A stretch of 57,588 bases of DNA from an uncultured Blastocatellia bacterium (GTDB lineage Bacteria; Acidobacteriota; Blastocatellia; Chloracidobacteriales; Chloracidobacteriaceae): contig CALGZC010000046.1 of NCBI GenBank assembly GCA_937934745.1, positions 1 to 57,588 on the forward strand. Direction: 5' to 3'. Below, one piece after another: positions 35,608-45,021 of the stretch. Each line of letters begins with the position of its first letter. The stretch's first letter is position 1. The translations under genes and the position numbers were made by a program. The notes beneath the pieces were generated by a model. It had not been told where the DNA came from. It saw only the letters and a program-made list of their open reading frames with translations, and ran no database searches.

Positions 35608-37728
35608 ATGAAACAGTGTCCGACTTGTGCCACCCAGTACCCAGATGATGCCAGATTCTGTCCACGCGACGGCGCAACACTGGTCAGCGCCGCCGGTGCG
35701 ACGGGCGATCCGCTCATCGGGCAGACACTGGCGGGACGGTATGAAATCCTGTCCAAGCTGGGCGAAGGTGGCATGGGCAGCGTGTATCGCGCTCGGCATC
35801 GCCTGCTGGGCCGCGTAGATGCCGTCAAGGTGCTACGCCCCGATACTGCCAACGCCGAAGCGGGCCGCCGTTTTTTGCGCGAGGCCAAGCTCGCCGCCAG
35901 CATTAACCACCCCAATGCTGTCGTCATTCATGACTTCGGTGAAGCTGAATCCGGCCTGGCCTTTCTGGCCATGGAATACATTCCGGGACAACCGCTCTCC
36001 AAGCTGCTGCAAAAGCAAGGGCCGTTGCCGCCGGCGCGCGTGGTCGCCATTGTACGCCAAATTGCTGCCGCACTGGACGCCGCCCACCAACTGGGCGTGG
36101 TTCACCGTGATCTCAAGCCGGACAATATCCTGATGATGGACGGCGACCGCGTGAAGGTCGTGGACTTCGGCATTGCCAAGTCTGTCGGCGGTGGGGAAAG
36201 CATTGTCCCGATGACGCAGGTCGGGCTGGTGGTTGGAACACCGAAGTACATGTCGCCGGAGCAGGCCCTGGGCGAGCCGCTCGATGCCCGTTCCGACGTG
36301 TACGCGCTGGCGCTGGTGACCTACGAAATGCTCACCGGCACATTACCGTTTCCGGGCGATTCGGTGCAGTCTCAGATGATGGCGCGAATTACTGACCCGC
36401 CACGCCCGATGACGGTGGCCGCGCCGCATATCACCGTGCCGTCCGCCGTTGAGGACGTTGTGCGGCAGGGATTGGCGCGGTCGCCGGCGCAGCGTCCGGC
36501 TTCGGCCGGGGCCTTTGCCGCTCAGCTTGAAAAAGCGCTGCTGGCGGCCGACGGCACTGCGCCGGCTTCCGCGCATTCGGCTCCGCCGACGCAGTATCAA
36601 GGGAGCACCTTGGTTACGGATCGTGCTCGCCTGCCGATGGACACACAAGCGACTTCGCCACCCCGAAACGAGCGCTTTTACCCACCACCGGCCTATGCGT
36701 CGTCACCATCTCCGGCGCCGACCGTCGTGCAACCGCTCCCTGTGCCGGGGCAAAGACCTGCGTTTGTTGAAACTGGCGCGAATCCCATTCCGAACTACCC
36801 CTTGCCGGTGGCACCATCGGTGACGCCGCCGCCGGGTAAGTCGAAATCCAGTATCTGGCTGGTCGGCAGCTTGCTGGCTTTGGCCGGCGTCGTGTTTTTG
36901 GTGCTTGTGATCGGTCTGGCACTTTACCTGGTGTCCTCCACGCAGCCGGGCGGCAACACGATCGGTCAGGGGGGAGACAGCCCATCGCCGGTGAGGACCG
37001 ACCTCACGGCTGCGCTGCGCCGGTCGCGTGACCTGCGCGAAGCCATGGACTACGCCGGCGCGTTGCAGTTGGTCGAGGAGTGGCTTGCTGCAAACCCAGA
37101 TTCGCCGGAGCTGCGCATTGAAAAGGCTGAAATCTTCTTTGAACAAGAGCGCTTTGTTGACGCAGAGGACATTGTGTACGGCGTGTTGAGAAGTCATCCC
37201 AACTACGGTCCGGCACACCAAAGCCTGGGTGTACTGAAATATCGGCAGGGCCGGGAAGATGAAGCAATTGCCGGTCAGATGCGTTGCCTTGAGCTGCAGC
37301 CGGAACAGGAATACGTCTGTTATGCCCATGCCACTCTAGCGCAGATTTACGCCAATCAATACTTCTCAAACCGGAAGAAGTTTGCCGCACGTTTTGACCA
37401 AGCCGAGTCAGAAGCGCGCGCGGCGCTGGCAACGGCAACGCGCAAAAGCCTTGAACTCATGCCGCGGCTAATCCTGTCCAACCTTTTTTTGGAACGGAAG
37501 CAGTATGCTCTGGCACGCGAGCAAACCGATAAAATCCTTCTGGATGGCGCTGCCAGAACTGACAAAGAACGGGCCGCGGTTTACGCGCAGGTTGCGGTGA
37601 TTGCGCTTTTGGAAAAGCAGTATGCCGAAGCCGCCGAGGCGGCCGAGCAAGCGTCTCAGCTTGATCCGCAAAATGCGGACTATCAAAAACTCTCCGAGGC
37701 TATGCGGCGCTACCGACGCCGGGGATAA
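35608..37728 (+). CDS. Membrane Ser/Thr protein kinase with N-terminal zinc ribbon and C-terminal TPR region
   Basis: The 706-residue protein begins with a ribbon (CPTC...FCPRDG) with three Cys and an Asp where a fourth Cys is usual. The Hanks-type kinase at about 45-305 has GEGGMGSVY, the AVK Lys, HRDLKPDN, DFG and GTPKYMSPEQ, so it looks active. A Pro-rich linker of about 90 residues, one membrane helix at about 412-440, and an extracytoplasmic TPR-like region follow. It may phosphorylate Thr sites read by FHA proteins such as the one at 8178. No cognate phosphatase is adjacent. Confidence 0.92.
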   Translation: MKQCPTCATQYPDDARFCPRDGATLVSAAGATGDPLIGQTLAGRYEILSKLGEGGMGSVYRARHRLLGRVDAVKVLRPDTANAEAGRRFLREAKLAASINHPNAVVIHDFGEAESGLAFLAMEYIPGQPLSKLLQKQGPLPPARVVAIVRQIAAALDAAHQLGVVHRDLKPDNILMMDGDRVKVVDFGIAKSVGGGESIVPMTQVGLVVGTPKYMSPEQALGEPLDARSDVYALALVTYEMLTGTLPFPGDSVQSQMMARITDPPRPMTVAAPHITVPSAVEDVVRQGLARSPAQRPASAGAFAAQLEKALLAADGTAPASAHSAPPTQYQGSTLVTDRARLPMDTQATSPPRNERFYPPPAYASSPSPAPTVVQPLPVPGQRPAFVETGANPIPNYPLPVAPSVTPPPGKSKSSIWLVGSLLALAGVVFLVLVIGLALYLVSSTQPGGNTIGQGGDSPSPVRTDLTAALRRSRDLREAMDYAGALQLVEEWLAANPDSPELRIEKAEIFFEQERFVDAEDIVYGVLRSHPNYGPAHQSLGVLKYRQGREDEAIAGQMRCLELQPEQEYVCYAHATLAQIYANQYFSNRKKFAARFDQAESEARAALATATRKSLELMPRLILSNLFLERKQYALAREQTDKILLDGAARTDKERAAVYAQVAVIALLEKQYAEAAEAAEQASQLDPQNADYQKLSEAMRRYRRRG

Positions 37729-37867
37729 GGCACAGGTTACGTCGGCGAAAATTTCACCTGACTGCGGACGCAACAATTGACGCCGATTTTCGATAACTGG
37801 AATGACAACGATATGACCTGCGTTGCTGGCGTACACGCCAGCGCAGAGGACTGAGGAGTTCGCCCCC

Positions 37868-39049
37868 ATGACAAACCGAATTCAGCCCAAGACCAACCGC
37901 CCACTGACCCGAATGGTGGTTCCCCCTGTCAACACTTCCCGCCCACCCCGCGAGACTGCTGCAAGTGCTCGGGTTACTTCTACCGGTGGTACGACACGCC
38001 TGTCTGAGCTTCAGACCCTAGGGGCGCTTCGTAAGGGACAACTGCTGGCTACCTCGGCTGTTACGGCCACCGGCACGCCGACCCGATTGTTTCCGCGCGG
38101 GCCAATTACTGGGGCTGGCCCGAACCCCGCGGCGCCACCTCGCATCTCACCGCTGTCTGCCGACAGTCACCTCAACGGCGCTGCCTTTCGCGTGACGGCG
38201 CCGGGCGTCAATCCCAATGCCGCGCCCCCGGTCATCGTTGTCAACGGCATCATGACGCCGTTTTCAGGCGCGACGAGCCTGGCGCAGGAGGTTTCGCGCG
38301 TAACGGGGCGACCGGTCGAAATGGTTTACAACAACTCCGACCCGGCGGTGGCTGCCGGCATGTCGCTGGCCCATCATGCGCGACAAGCGCGCGCGCGCGC
38401 CGAGGCGGACTACAACAACCTCCCTTTGCCGATACGGCTTGCAGTGGGCTTGAACCCAGCCAATCGAGAAGCCTTCATCCTAGGTCGGACGACGCGCTAC
38501 CTTGCCGAAGCGACGGCCAGCCCGGCCACCGCTGATTGGGTCAAGCGGAATGCGCTTCAGAATCCGCCGGCGGCCCAGACGCAGGCCAACTTGATTTTGT
38601 CGCAACTGGAAAGCTACCCGAACAGCCCGGTACGGGTCGTTGGCTACAGCCAGGGGGCGGCGATTAGTGCGGAGGCCCTCCGGCTGGTGGAACGGCATCT
38701 TGTTCAACAGCACGGCCAGGCAGTGGCCAACCAGATGCTAGCCCGCGTGCAGGTCCTAACGCTGGGTGGCGCAGCCAACGCGAATGATTTTCCGGCGGCG
38801 GTCAATGTGACCTCCATTGCGCACCGGACAGATATTGTCAGCCAGTATTTCGGCGCGAACCGCAGTGCTTTTGGGCAAGGTCACATAGGTGACTTTGTCA
38901 ACTTCATCCGCGAGGGATTCGGGGTTCGACAACACCTCAACTATCTAGGTCCCAACGGCAATCCAGAAGTTGCGCGGCAGATGCAGAACTGGATGACAAA
39001 CCCACCGCAGCAGGATCGCAACCTGATCCTCCTGGACTACCACGGCTAG
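37868..39049 (+). CDS. Alpha/beta-hydrolase-fold protein with disordered N-terminus
   Basis: The 393-residue protein has about 110 Pro/Thr/Arg-rich residues followed by a hydrolase-like domain: VIVVNGIMTPF as the first strand, a nucleophile elbow GYSQGAAIS, LTLGGAANANDFP with the possible acid, and IAHRTDIVS. A His near HLNYLG could complete a triad. The family resembles lipase/cutinase-like proteins but I cannot name it. The protein ends LLDYHG. GAGGAG upstream supports the ATG at 37868. There is no signal peptide, which is odd for a lipase. Confidence 0.65.
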   Translation: MTNRIQPKTNRPLTRMVVPPVNTSRPPRETAASARVTSTGGTTRLSELQTLGALRKGQLLATSAVTATGTPTRLFPRGPITGAGPNPAAPPRISPLSADSHLNGAAFRVTAPGVNPNAAPPVIVVNGIMTPFSGATSLAQEVSRVTGRPVEMVYNNSDPAVAAGMSLAHHARQARARAEADYNNLPLPIRLAVGLNPANREAFILGRTTRYLAEATASPATADWVKRNALQNPPAAQTQANLILSQLESYPNSPVRVVGYSQGAAISAEALRLVERHLVQQHGQAVANQMLARVQVLTLGGAANANDFPAAVNVTSIAHRTDIVSQYFGANRSAFGQGHIGDFVNFIREGFGVRQHLNYLGPNGNPEVARQMQNWMTNPPQQDRNLILLDYHG

Positions 39050-39094
39050 TGTCCACTCGCCTAGGTTGCTTGGCCTCCGATCGGCTGCACGGTC

Positions 39095-39135
39095 CAGGGA
39101 GCGCCAATGTGCCTGCGGCACGTTTGCGCTCCCTG
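39095..39135 (+). terminator. Long imperfect hairpin between convergent genes
   Basis: Nineteen bases at 39095-39113 pair with 39117-39135 around a TGC loop, with one mismatch and one G-T wobble. It lies between the hydrolase and the universal stress protein gene, so a two-way terminator is likely, though no T run follows. Confidence 0.55.
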
Positions 39136-39210
39136 ACGGTATGAGCAGCAAGGCCGTCCACGCCTCAGCCGGAGTTCAACCCGGTAAGTGCAGCGCATGC
39201 CTTGCCGTTG

Positions 39211-40131
39211 TTAGGCGCCGACCGTGGCATCCGGCGGGACAACAAGAACTGGGCAGGTCATTTCACGAATCACCCGCTCGACATGGTGCCCCAGCGGTTG
39301 CCCAGAGCTGCGGTCGCCGCACCCCATCACAATCAAGTCAGCCTCAATCTCCTGGGCGATATGAAGCGTGGCTTCATACGCGCGTCCGTCGCAAAGCCGC
39401 GCTTCAAATTGGACACCCGCCGCTGCTGCTTCCGCGGCCAGTTCTTCAAATCGGGCCTCGGCATTGCGCCGCACCAAGGCAATGGCGTCATCTTCGCTCG
39501 GCTTGGCACGCAGTGGAAAGTATCCCAAAACGACATGGACGGCATGGAGTCCCAGGACTTTGGCACCGTGTTCCTTGGCTAAGGCAAAGGCAAGCCGCTT
39601 GGCAGCGTCGGTCACCGGGTGGAAGTCGGTGGCAAAAAGAAGCCGGTTGAGGGCAATCGTTGTCTCAGACCCTTTGTAGTACACGAAGTCACGCGACGGA
39701 GGGCGGGAAACGAGCGTTGGGCAGGAGACACTTTCCAGAACTGCAAGGGCTGTGGAGCCGATCAGTGGCCGGGTGAGGAAGCCCCGGCGCTGGGTTGCCA
39801 TAACGAGTAGTGAGACATCTTTTTCCTTGACGACGCGCAGGATTTCGGCAGCCGGTTCACCTTCGGCCAGCATGGCATGGGCATCAAGCCCCTGGAGGAC
39901 TTCGTGCTGAAGCATTTCCTCCAGCTCGCGGCGGATGCCCACCAACCACTCATAGCCGTTTTCTGCCAGTGCACGTTCAGAAAGACGTAGCGCCTGCGCC
40001 GGCAGCGAGGCGCTTTGAACGTTGAGCAGCGTCACCCGCCCACCGCTGTGCCGCGCAAAGGCGGCTGCGTATTTGAGGAGGTTGCGGGAAAGGGGAGAGA
40101 AATCGGTTGCAAAGAGAATGTGCTTGAACAT
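39211..40131 (-). CDS. Tandem universal stress protein
   Basis: The 306-residue protein holds two Usp domains, at about 1-155 and 160-305. Each begins with an ILFATDFSP-like strand (FKHILFATDFSP; NRLLFATDFHP). The second domain ends with MGCGDRSSGQPLGHHVERVI, the ATP-binding G-x2-G-x9-G motif; the first has MATQRRGFLTRPLIGSTAL, lacking the first Gly, so only the second may bind ATP. The ATG at 40131 starts the family N-terminus; further in-frame codons upstream are not conserved and overlap an inverted repeat. Confidence 0.9.
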   Translation of the reverse strand: MFKHILFATDFSPLSRNLLKYAAAFARHSGGRVTLLNVQSASLPAQALRLSERALAENGYEWLVGIRRELEEMLQHEVLQGLDAHAMLAEGEPAAEILRVVKEKDVSLLVMATQRRGFLTRPLIGSTALAVLESVSCPTLVSRPPSRDFVYYKGSETTIALNRLLFATDFHPVTDAAKRLAFALAKEHGAKVLGLHAVHVVLGYFPLRAKPSEDDAIALVRRNAEARFEELAAEAAAAGVQFEARLCDGRAYEATLHIAQEIEADLIVMGCGDRSSGQPLGHHVERVIREMTCPVLVVPPDATVGA

Positions 40132-40196
40132 GGCGTCGAAGCCGGGGCTGAAGCGGCTTGGATTTCTCCTCAGAGGCGTTTGCAACATGAGATCGG

Positions 40197-40222
40197 GCGT
40201 TACCGTTAGCATAGCGTAACGC
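40197..40222 (-). promoter_or_regulatory. Inverted repeat upstream of the universal stress protein gene
   Basis: GCGTTAC 40197-40203 and GTAACGC 40216-40222 flank a 12-base spacer, 66-91 bases before the ATG at 40131. The half-site TAACGCA (40217-40223) is the same as in the twin phaR operators, so PhaR or a related regulator may bind. This is inference. Confidence 0.35.
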
Positions 40223-40300
40223 ATCTCACACTCCACGCCTATCAGAAATTACAATGGGCGCAAAATGTCAGGCGCACACTGTGGAGCTTGTCCGCCGCAC

Positions 40301-41206
40301 CTAAGCTGCCTGCGTCAGTGGCCGCCAGAGGCGTTCCACCGCTCGGCGCGCATCGTCCACCAGTCGCCCCAACAGTGAATCGGTTGCCAGCGGCTGCCCG
40401 GCCAGAATGCGCCGGACATCCGCGCCAACCTGTTCGCGCAGCCGTGCCGACGACAGAATGGTTTCCACTAACTGCCACCGTGCTCCCAGCAATGGGACGG
40501 GGTTGGCAGCGCGCAGAAACTGACCGACGACGTAGGGAATTTGGTGCTCGGGCGGCAGTTCGCGGGCAATGTCCACAATGCGTCGCAGGCGGCGCAGCGG
40601 GGCTCCTGGCATGATGTCCAGCGAGGTTTCGTAGGCAGCTTGTTCAATGATCTCAAACTTTGTCTGTGCGCGCTGGACTTCGGCGGCCCGCCCCTCGGCC
40701 TTCAGCCGTGCTAACTGCGTGTTGCCCCACCGGACATGTCCGGCCTCTTCGTTCTTGACCTGATTGAGCAGCTTGTAGGCTTTGCCTTCTTTGGGCAGGG
40801 TAGCGACGTGCAGGGCAAAACTGAATAACCCGCGCTTCTCCGTCACATTGAGCGCTGCCAACAGCTCCACCTCATCGAGTTGATCAGGATTGCTGCTCGC
40901 CGTCGCGAGTGCGGCAAATTCGTCCACATACTTGATGCCGAGTGGTGGGCGCGGTGCGTCACCGAAATCGGTCATGATGTCGGCAATCATCGCTGCATGA
41001 CGAAATTCATCCTCTGCGTGGTGAACAAGCGCTTCGGCGAGTTGGGGGTTGGTTGCTTCAGTGCGGGCCGCAAGGGCGGCAATACCTTCTGCACCATGGT
41101 ATTCAGAGTAGTAGTAGAGGTTCATCGTCGCCCAGTGCAGGTCAGGGTCGGCAACAATCCGTTCGAAGACCTGACGCATGGCGACTTCCTGACGAGTCGC
41201 TGACAT
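40301..41206 (-). CDS. Ferritin-like diiron protein
   Basis: The 301-residue, mostly helical protein shows a diiron four-helix-bundle pattern: E in SEYHGAEG, E and H in AEDEFRH (ExxH), E in VTEKRG and E and H in NEEAGHVRWG (ExxH). A helical C-terminal extension of about 110 residues with Arg-rich clusters follows. Diiron ExxH proteins include rubrerythrins, hydroxylases and the AcsF cyclase; the AcsF hallmark around its first iron-ligand helix is not seen, so I do not call it AcsF. GGAGAAG five bases before the ATG at 41206 fixes the start. Confidence 0.75.
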   Translation of the reverse strand: MSATRQEVAMRQVFERIVADPDLHWATMNLYYYSEYHGAEGIAALAARTEATNPQLAEALVHHAEDEFRHAAMIADIMTDFGDAPRPPLGIKYVDEFAALATASSNPDQLDEVELLAALNVTEKRGLFSFALHVATLPKEGKAYKLLNQVKNEEAGHVRWGNTQLARLKAEGRAAEVQRAQTKFEIIEQAAYETSLDIMPGAPLRRLRRIVDIARELPPEHQIPYVVGQFLRAANPVPLLGARWQLVETILSSARLREQVGADVRRILAGQPLATDSLLGRLVDDARRAVERLWRPLTQAA

Positions 41207-41496
41207 GCCACTTCTCCCTACAACAGTGGGAATGTATGTTCCTGGGGGATGGGAGTCATACTGTAAATCACTGGTGAGGAATTGAAAACCCATCTGGCGC
41301 GCCGTTTACCGCCACCGGAGAACAGCTCGCCGAGCGTGCTTCCCTTGGCAACGCCGCGCTGCCATCAACCGGGGCAAAGCCGCTGGCCGAGCGGTCTCGC
41401 CACTGCGCCGACGGTGGTCCACGCGACTGTGGTACACAGCCTGTTTCTGTGGGTTGTTTGGACTGCTTTGGACGACACTACGGCGCGTGAGGGCGG

Positions 41497-42270
41497 CTAC
41501 GTGCTGCGGCGCATTACCTGTTCACAGTGGTTTACGGCGCTCAAGAGCGCCACAACCAAGGGGGTGAACAGCAGGGCATCGTGCAGCGCATCAAAGGCTG
41601 AAAATGGCGTTCCGGTCGGCGGTGTCAGGAGGATCCCGACGCTGTACCCAACGGCCAGTGCCGTCCCATAGCTAATAAGCAGTAGGGCAAGCACAACAGT
41701 GCGGCTGAAAGGCTGTGGCGGCAGGGTGGCTTCTGGAATGGAAAGCCAGCTCGGCCGGTACGTGTAGTGCGCGAGCAACACTTGAAGCCGGTGCGCCAGC
41801 CACCATACGCTGCCAAGGCAGGCTAGCCATAACACCGACCGCGTCGTGACATCGTTGATGCCCAACAGGGCGGACGGGTGGGCTACGGCGGCGGCAAACG
41901 TTGCAAACCATCCACCGACGACAAAAAGCACCGCTTCCGAACGAAACGCCACTTCGCGGCGTTCGGCTTCCAGGATGTCGTTGATAACGCTCTCGACCCG
42001 AACCTTGTAGGCGTGTGCGCGCGCCGCGCGCCGCCGCCGACTTTCGCGAGGTGTGGTCGGCGCTACTGTTGCCCCGCGATCATGCTGCGCCCGTAGCTCC
42101 GGATCGCTGAGCACCCGGTAGGCCGTCGCAATCTCCGCGAAGCGCGCTGCGGTGTTTGGCAACGAACTCACGTCGGGATGGTACAGTCGTGCAAGTCGCC
42201 GAAAAGCGGAACGAATCTCTTCCGGCGTCGCTTCACGCGATACACCCAGGATGTCGTAAAAATCCCCCAT
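41497..42270 (-). CDS. Membrane-anchored J-domain protein
   Basis: The 257-residue protein starts with a J domain ([34 protein letters not shown]) with intact HPD, so it can stimulate a DnaK ATPase. After an Arg-rich linker ([15 protein letters not shown]) come about four hydrophobic helices in the C-terminal half. There is no zinc finger or substrate domain of true DnaJ, so it is a dedicated co-chaperone at the membrane. AAGGTGG before the ATG supports the start. The downstream gene on the same strand is the diiron protein, but the gap is about 290 bases. Confidence 0.85.
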   Translation of the reverse strand: MGDFYDILGVSREATPEEIRSAFRRLARLYHPDVSSLPNTAARFAEIATAYRVLSDPELRAQHDRGATVAPTTPRESRRRRAARAHAYKVRVESVINDILEAERREVAFRSEAVLFVVGGWFATFAAAVAHPSALLGINDVTTRSVLWLACLGSVWWLAHRLQVLLAHYTYRPSWLSIPEATLPPQPFSRTVVLALLLISYGTALAVGYSVGILLTPPTGTPFSAFDALHDALLFTPLVVALLSAVNHCEQVMRRST

Positions 42271-42391
42271 AACGCCACCTTGGAGAAGCCGTCAGGAAAG
42301 CGCTGTATTGTTGCGATCACCTCGGATAGAGGCCTAATGTAGCGCAACCCCGGTGGGGTCGGCGATGCCTGAAGGTACAAAAAGTTTTCTG

Positions 42392-42420
42392 TTGACATTT
42401 ATCCGGTACACTGGTGGTAG
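42392..42420 (+). promoter_or_regulatory. Possible promoter of the SseB-like gene
   Basis: A perfect TTGACA box lies at 42392-42397. The hexamer 17 bases downstream, TGGTAG, is a weak -10. The ATG is 42 bases further. Confidence 0.3.
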
Positions 42421-42461
42421 CTGTTGCGGTTGTCAACCGGTTTTTTGTGGAGAGGCGCCCT

Positions 42462-43253
42462 ATGTCTTTTGTTGATGCCCAAACCGCCATCCGTGAGCAC
42501 CTGGCCGGACGCCTTGCGCAGGCCACGTTTTTCCGCAGTCTCATGCTTCATGCCGATTGGCATGTTCCGGTTCACACCGAGACAGACAGCGAAGTGGCGG
42601 TCAGGACGTTTGTGGATGCCGCCGGTGAGCGGTGGGTCAAGGTCTTCACCGACCGGCGGGCGGCTGAGTTGTGGGCCGCACAATCCGGCGGTGAGCCGGC
42701 GGGCCGGTGCCTCGTTACCGGTGGGACTAACCTGTTTGGGGCGCTCGATGATGAACTAGCTGGTGTTGAAATTAACCCCGGTTCACCGGACGGGATTCAC
42801 TACCGGCGGCAACACCTGCCATTCCTACGACAATGGGCGCGGATTACCGAACTGGAAAGCGCCCTAGAGACGATTGACACCGGTGAAACACCGCTGGGTC
42901 TGCTGCGTGAGTATGATGCCTATGTGCTGGTGTTGAAACGAACCGGGCCCGACAGCGCGCATTTGGTGCTGGCGCCAGATGACAGCGGCCGCGCGCTAGC
43001 TGCGGTCTTCACGGCTGAAGACACCTTGGCGGCTTTCTTTGACCAGGTCTTATCTGCGGCCGACTTTGAACCGATCCCGATTCGAGTCAACGGTGAACAG
43101 CTATTCACCCAACTACGTGTGCTCCCGCTGGACGGATTGGTGTTCAATTGTAGTGGGCCGGTTCAGCCACGGGCTTTTGGGAAGCGTTTGGCAGATTATG
43201 TACTCGGTCACAGAGGGGATGCCGAGCCGTCCGAGACAACAGCCCGGGAATAG
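42462..43253 (+). CDS. SseB N-terminal domain-like protein, two repeats
   Basis: The 263-residue cytoplasmic protein contains two SseB-type units. The first has VPVHTETDSEV, then WVKVFTDRRAAELWA and ends GVEINPGSPDG; the second has a degenerate strand set ending LDGLVFNCSGP. The repeated pattern, phi-x-VFT-x2-x-A...LDGLxxNxGP, matches SseB N-domain families. No enzyme motif is seen. GGAGAGG before the ATG at 42462 supports the start. bioD begins 51 bases later. Function is unknown. Confidence 0.6.
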   Translation: MSFVDAQTAIREHLAGRLAQATFFRSLMLHADWHVPVHTETDSEVAVRTFVDAAGERWVKVFTDRRAAELWAAQSGGEPAGRCLVTGGTNLFGALDDELAGVEINPGSPDGIHYRRQHLPFLRQWARITELESALETIDTGETPLGLLREYDAYVLVLKRTGPDSAHLVLAPDDSGRALAAVFTAEDTLAAFFDQVLSAADFEPIPIRVNGEQLFTQLRVLPLDGLVFNCSGPVQPRAFGKRLADYVLGHRGDAEPSETTARE

Positions 43254-43304
43254 CTGTGCGGGCTTTGTTCGCAGGGGACGGACACAGGCGCTGGAGGTCG
43301 GTGC

Positions 43305-44018
43305 TTGCGTAAACCGGGGCTACAAAAAACCTTCTTCGTGACCGGAACAGATACCGGCGTCGGGAAGACAACGGTTACTGGGTCACTGGTGCGCTTGTTG
43401 GTTGCCGGTGGCCACCGTGCGCGTGCCATCAAGCCGATTGAATCCGGCTGTCGCCGCCGTCCGGACGGCACCCTGGAGCCGTCCGACGCCCTTGCCCTCC
43501 GCCGCGCTGCAGGCCTTGAGCAGTGTCCCCTCGAACAGTTCATCCGCTATCGTCTGGCCGAACCTCTGGCCCCGGCCGTGGCGGCCGAACGGGCTGGCGT
43601 ATCGCTCGACCTGACTGCTTGTGTCGAGTTGGTTCGGGCTGCGCAGGACACAACCGACCTCCTGCTGGTTGAAGGTGCAGGGGGCTTACTTGTCCCCTTC
43701 ACAGGGGATGCGCAAAACGGCTATCAAACTGTCGCCGACTTCGTCACAGCGTTGGGTGTGCCTGTCTTAGTTATCGCACGGGCGCGGTTGGGAACTCTCA
43801 ACCACATCCTGCTGACCGTTCGGGAGTTAGACCGGCGCGGTATTGCTTGCACTGGTGTCATCCTAAACGCTGTGGATGCCGAAACAGGTCCCGAAGGTGA
43901 AGATAATGCGCGTGTGCTGCGCACGTTTGGCGTCCGAGTGTTAGCCGAACTACCCTATGGTGTCGCGCGCCTTGAGACGTCTCTCACCAATGTCGCGCGC
44001 TACCTTGCCGAATCTTGA
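43305..44018 (+). CDS. bioD: Dethiobiotin synthase
   Basis: It makes dethiobiotin from diaminopelargonic acid, CO2 and ATP. The 237-residue product has Walker A GTDTGVGKTTV, the diamino acid site KPIESG, and the VEGAGGLLVPF P-loop-like strand. The start is a TTG at 43305, with a strong GGAGGT six bases upstream and no in-frame ATG before the P-loop. The stop is 24 bases before the next ATG. No other bio gene is in the window. Confidence 0.93.
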   Translation: MRKPGLQKTFFVTGTDTGVGKTTVTGSLVRLLVAGGHRARAIKPIESGCRRRPDGTLEPSDALALRRAAGLEQCPLEQFIRYRLAEPLAPAVAAERAGVSLDLTACVELVRAAQDTTDLLLVEGAGGLLVPFTGDAQNGYQTVADFVTALGVPVLVIARARLGTLNHILLTVRELDRRGIACTGVILNAVDAETGPEGEDNARVLRTFGVRVLAELPYGVARLETSLTNVARYLAES

Positions 44019-44041
44019 CCAGCCCGCTTGGAGACAAACTT

Positions 44042-44998
44042 ATGACCGATGCGCGCACTCTCTACCCCCCGATTGAGCCTTATGAAAGCGGTATGCTACC
44101 GGTATCTGACCTACACACGCTCTACTACGAGGTCAGCGGCAATCCCCAGGGCAAACCGGTGGTGTTTCTACACGGTGGGCCAGGCGGTGGAACATCGCCC
44201 GACCACCGGCGCTATTTTGATCCCGAACGGTACCGCATTGTGTTGTTCGATCAACGTGGAGCCGGAAAAAGCACGCCTTACGCTTGTCTTGAAGAAAACA
44301 CAACCTGGGATTTGGTTGCCGATATTGAGCGTTTGCGGCAACACTTGGGGATTGAGCGGTGGGTTGTCTTCGGCGGCTCCTGGGGCAGTACGCTGGCGTT
44401 GGCCTACGCTGAGACCCACCCTGACCGCGTTCGGGCGCTGGTTTTACGTGGAATTTTCCTGTGTCGCAAAAAGGAGATTGATTGGTTCTACCAAGAGGGA
44501 GCAAACGCCATCTTCCCGGATGCTTGGGAGCCGTACTGGAACTTGATCCCCCCTGAGGAACGCGACGATATGGTGGCTGCATACTACCGCCGCCTCACGA
44601 GCGAGGATGAAGCGACCCGGTTGGCGGCAGCCCGCGCCTGGAGCATCTGGGAAGGAAGTACGTCAAAACTTCTGCCCGACCCTGAGCTTATCAAAGATTT
44701 TGACGAACGGGCGTTGGCGATTGCCCGGATTGAGTGCCACTACTTCATCAACCGCATCTTCATGGAGTCTGAGCACTACCTACTCGAACACGTTCACCGA
44801 ATTCGCCACATTCCAACGGTGATCGTCCAGGGGCGCTACGATGTGGTCTGCCCGGTGATGACGGCCTGGGCCCTGCACAAGGCCTTTCCCGAAGCCGATC
44901 TTCAGATCATTCCCGATGCCGGGCACTCGGCTTCTGAGCCGGGCACAACGTCCGCGCTTGTCGCGGCCACGGACCGCTTTGCCTTGTTGTCCGACTAA
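44042..44998 (+). CDS. pip: Proline iminopeptidase
   Basis: The 318-residue cytoplasmic S33 peptidase releases N-terminal proline. The HGGPGGG oxyanion loop, DQRGAGKS, nucleophile elbow GGSWGS, Asp in GRYDVVCP and His in AGHSASEPG complete the hydrolase. GGAG eight bases before the ATG at 44042 fixes the start; an upstream in-frame TTG is poorly placed. It lies 23 bases after bioD, probably in one transcript. Confidence 0.93.
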   Translation: MTDARTLYPPIEPYESGMLPVSDLHTLYYEVSGNPQGKPVVFLHGGPGGGTSPDHRRYFDPERYRIVLFDQRGAGKSTPYACLEENTTWDLVADIERLRQHLGIERWVVFGGSWGSTLALAYAETHPDRVRALVLRGIFLCRKKEIDWFYQEGANAIFPDAWEPYWNLIPPEERDDMVAAYYRRLTSEDEATRLAAARAWSIWEGSTSKLLPDPELIKDFDERALAIARIECHYFINRIFMESEHYLLEHVHRIRHIPTVIVQGRYDVVCPVMTAWALHKAFPEADLQIIPDAGHSASEPGTTSALVAATDRFALLSD

Positions 44999-45021
44999 GT
45001 GGTTCAGGGGAGAGATGAATC

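Noticed and set aside
40301-41206. AcsF magnesium-protoporphyrin cyclase
   Set aside because: It has ExxH motifs, but not the AcsF N-terminal and iron-ligand signature; only a general diiron protein can be supported.
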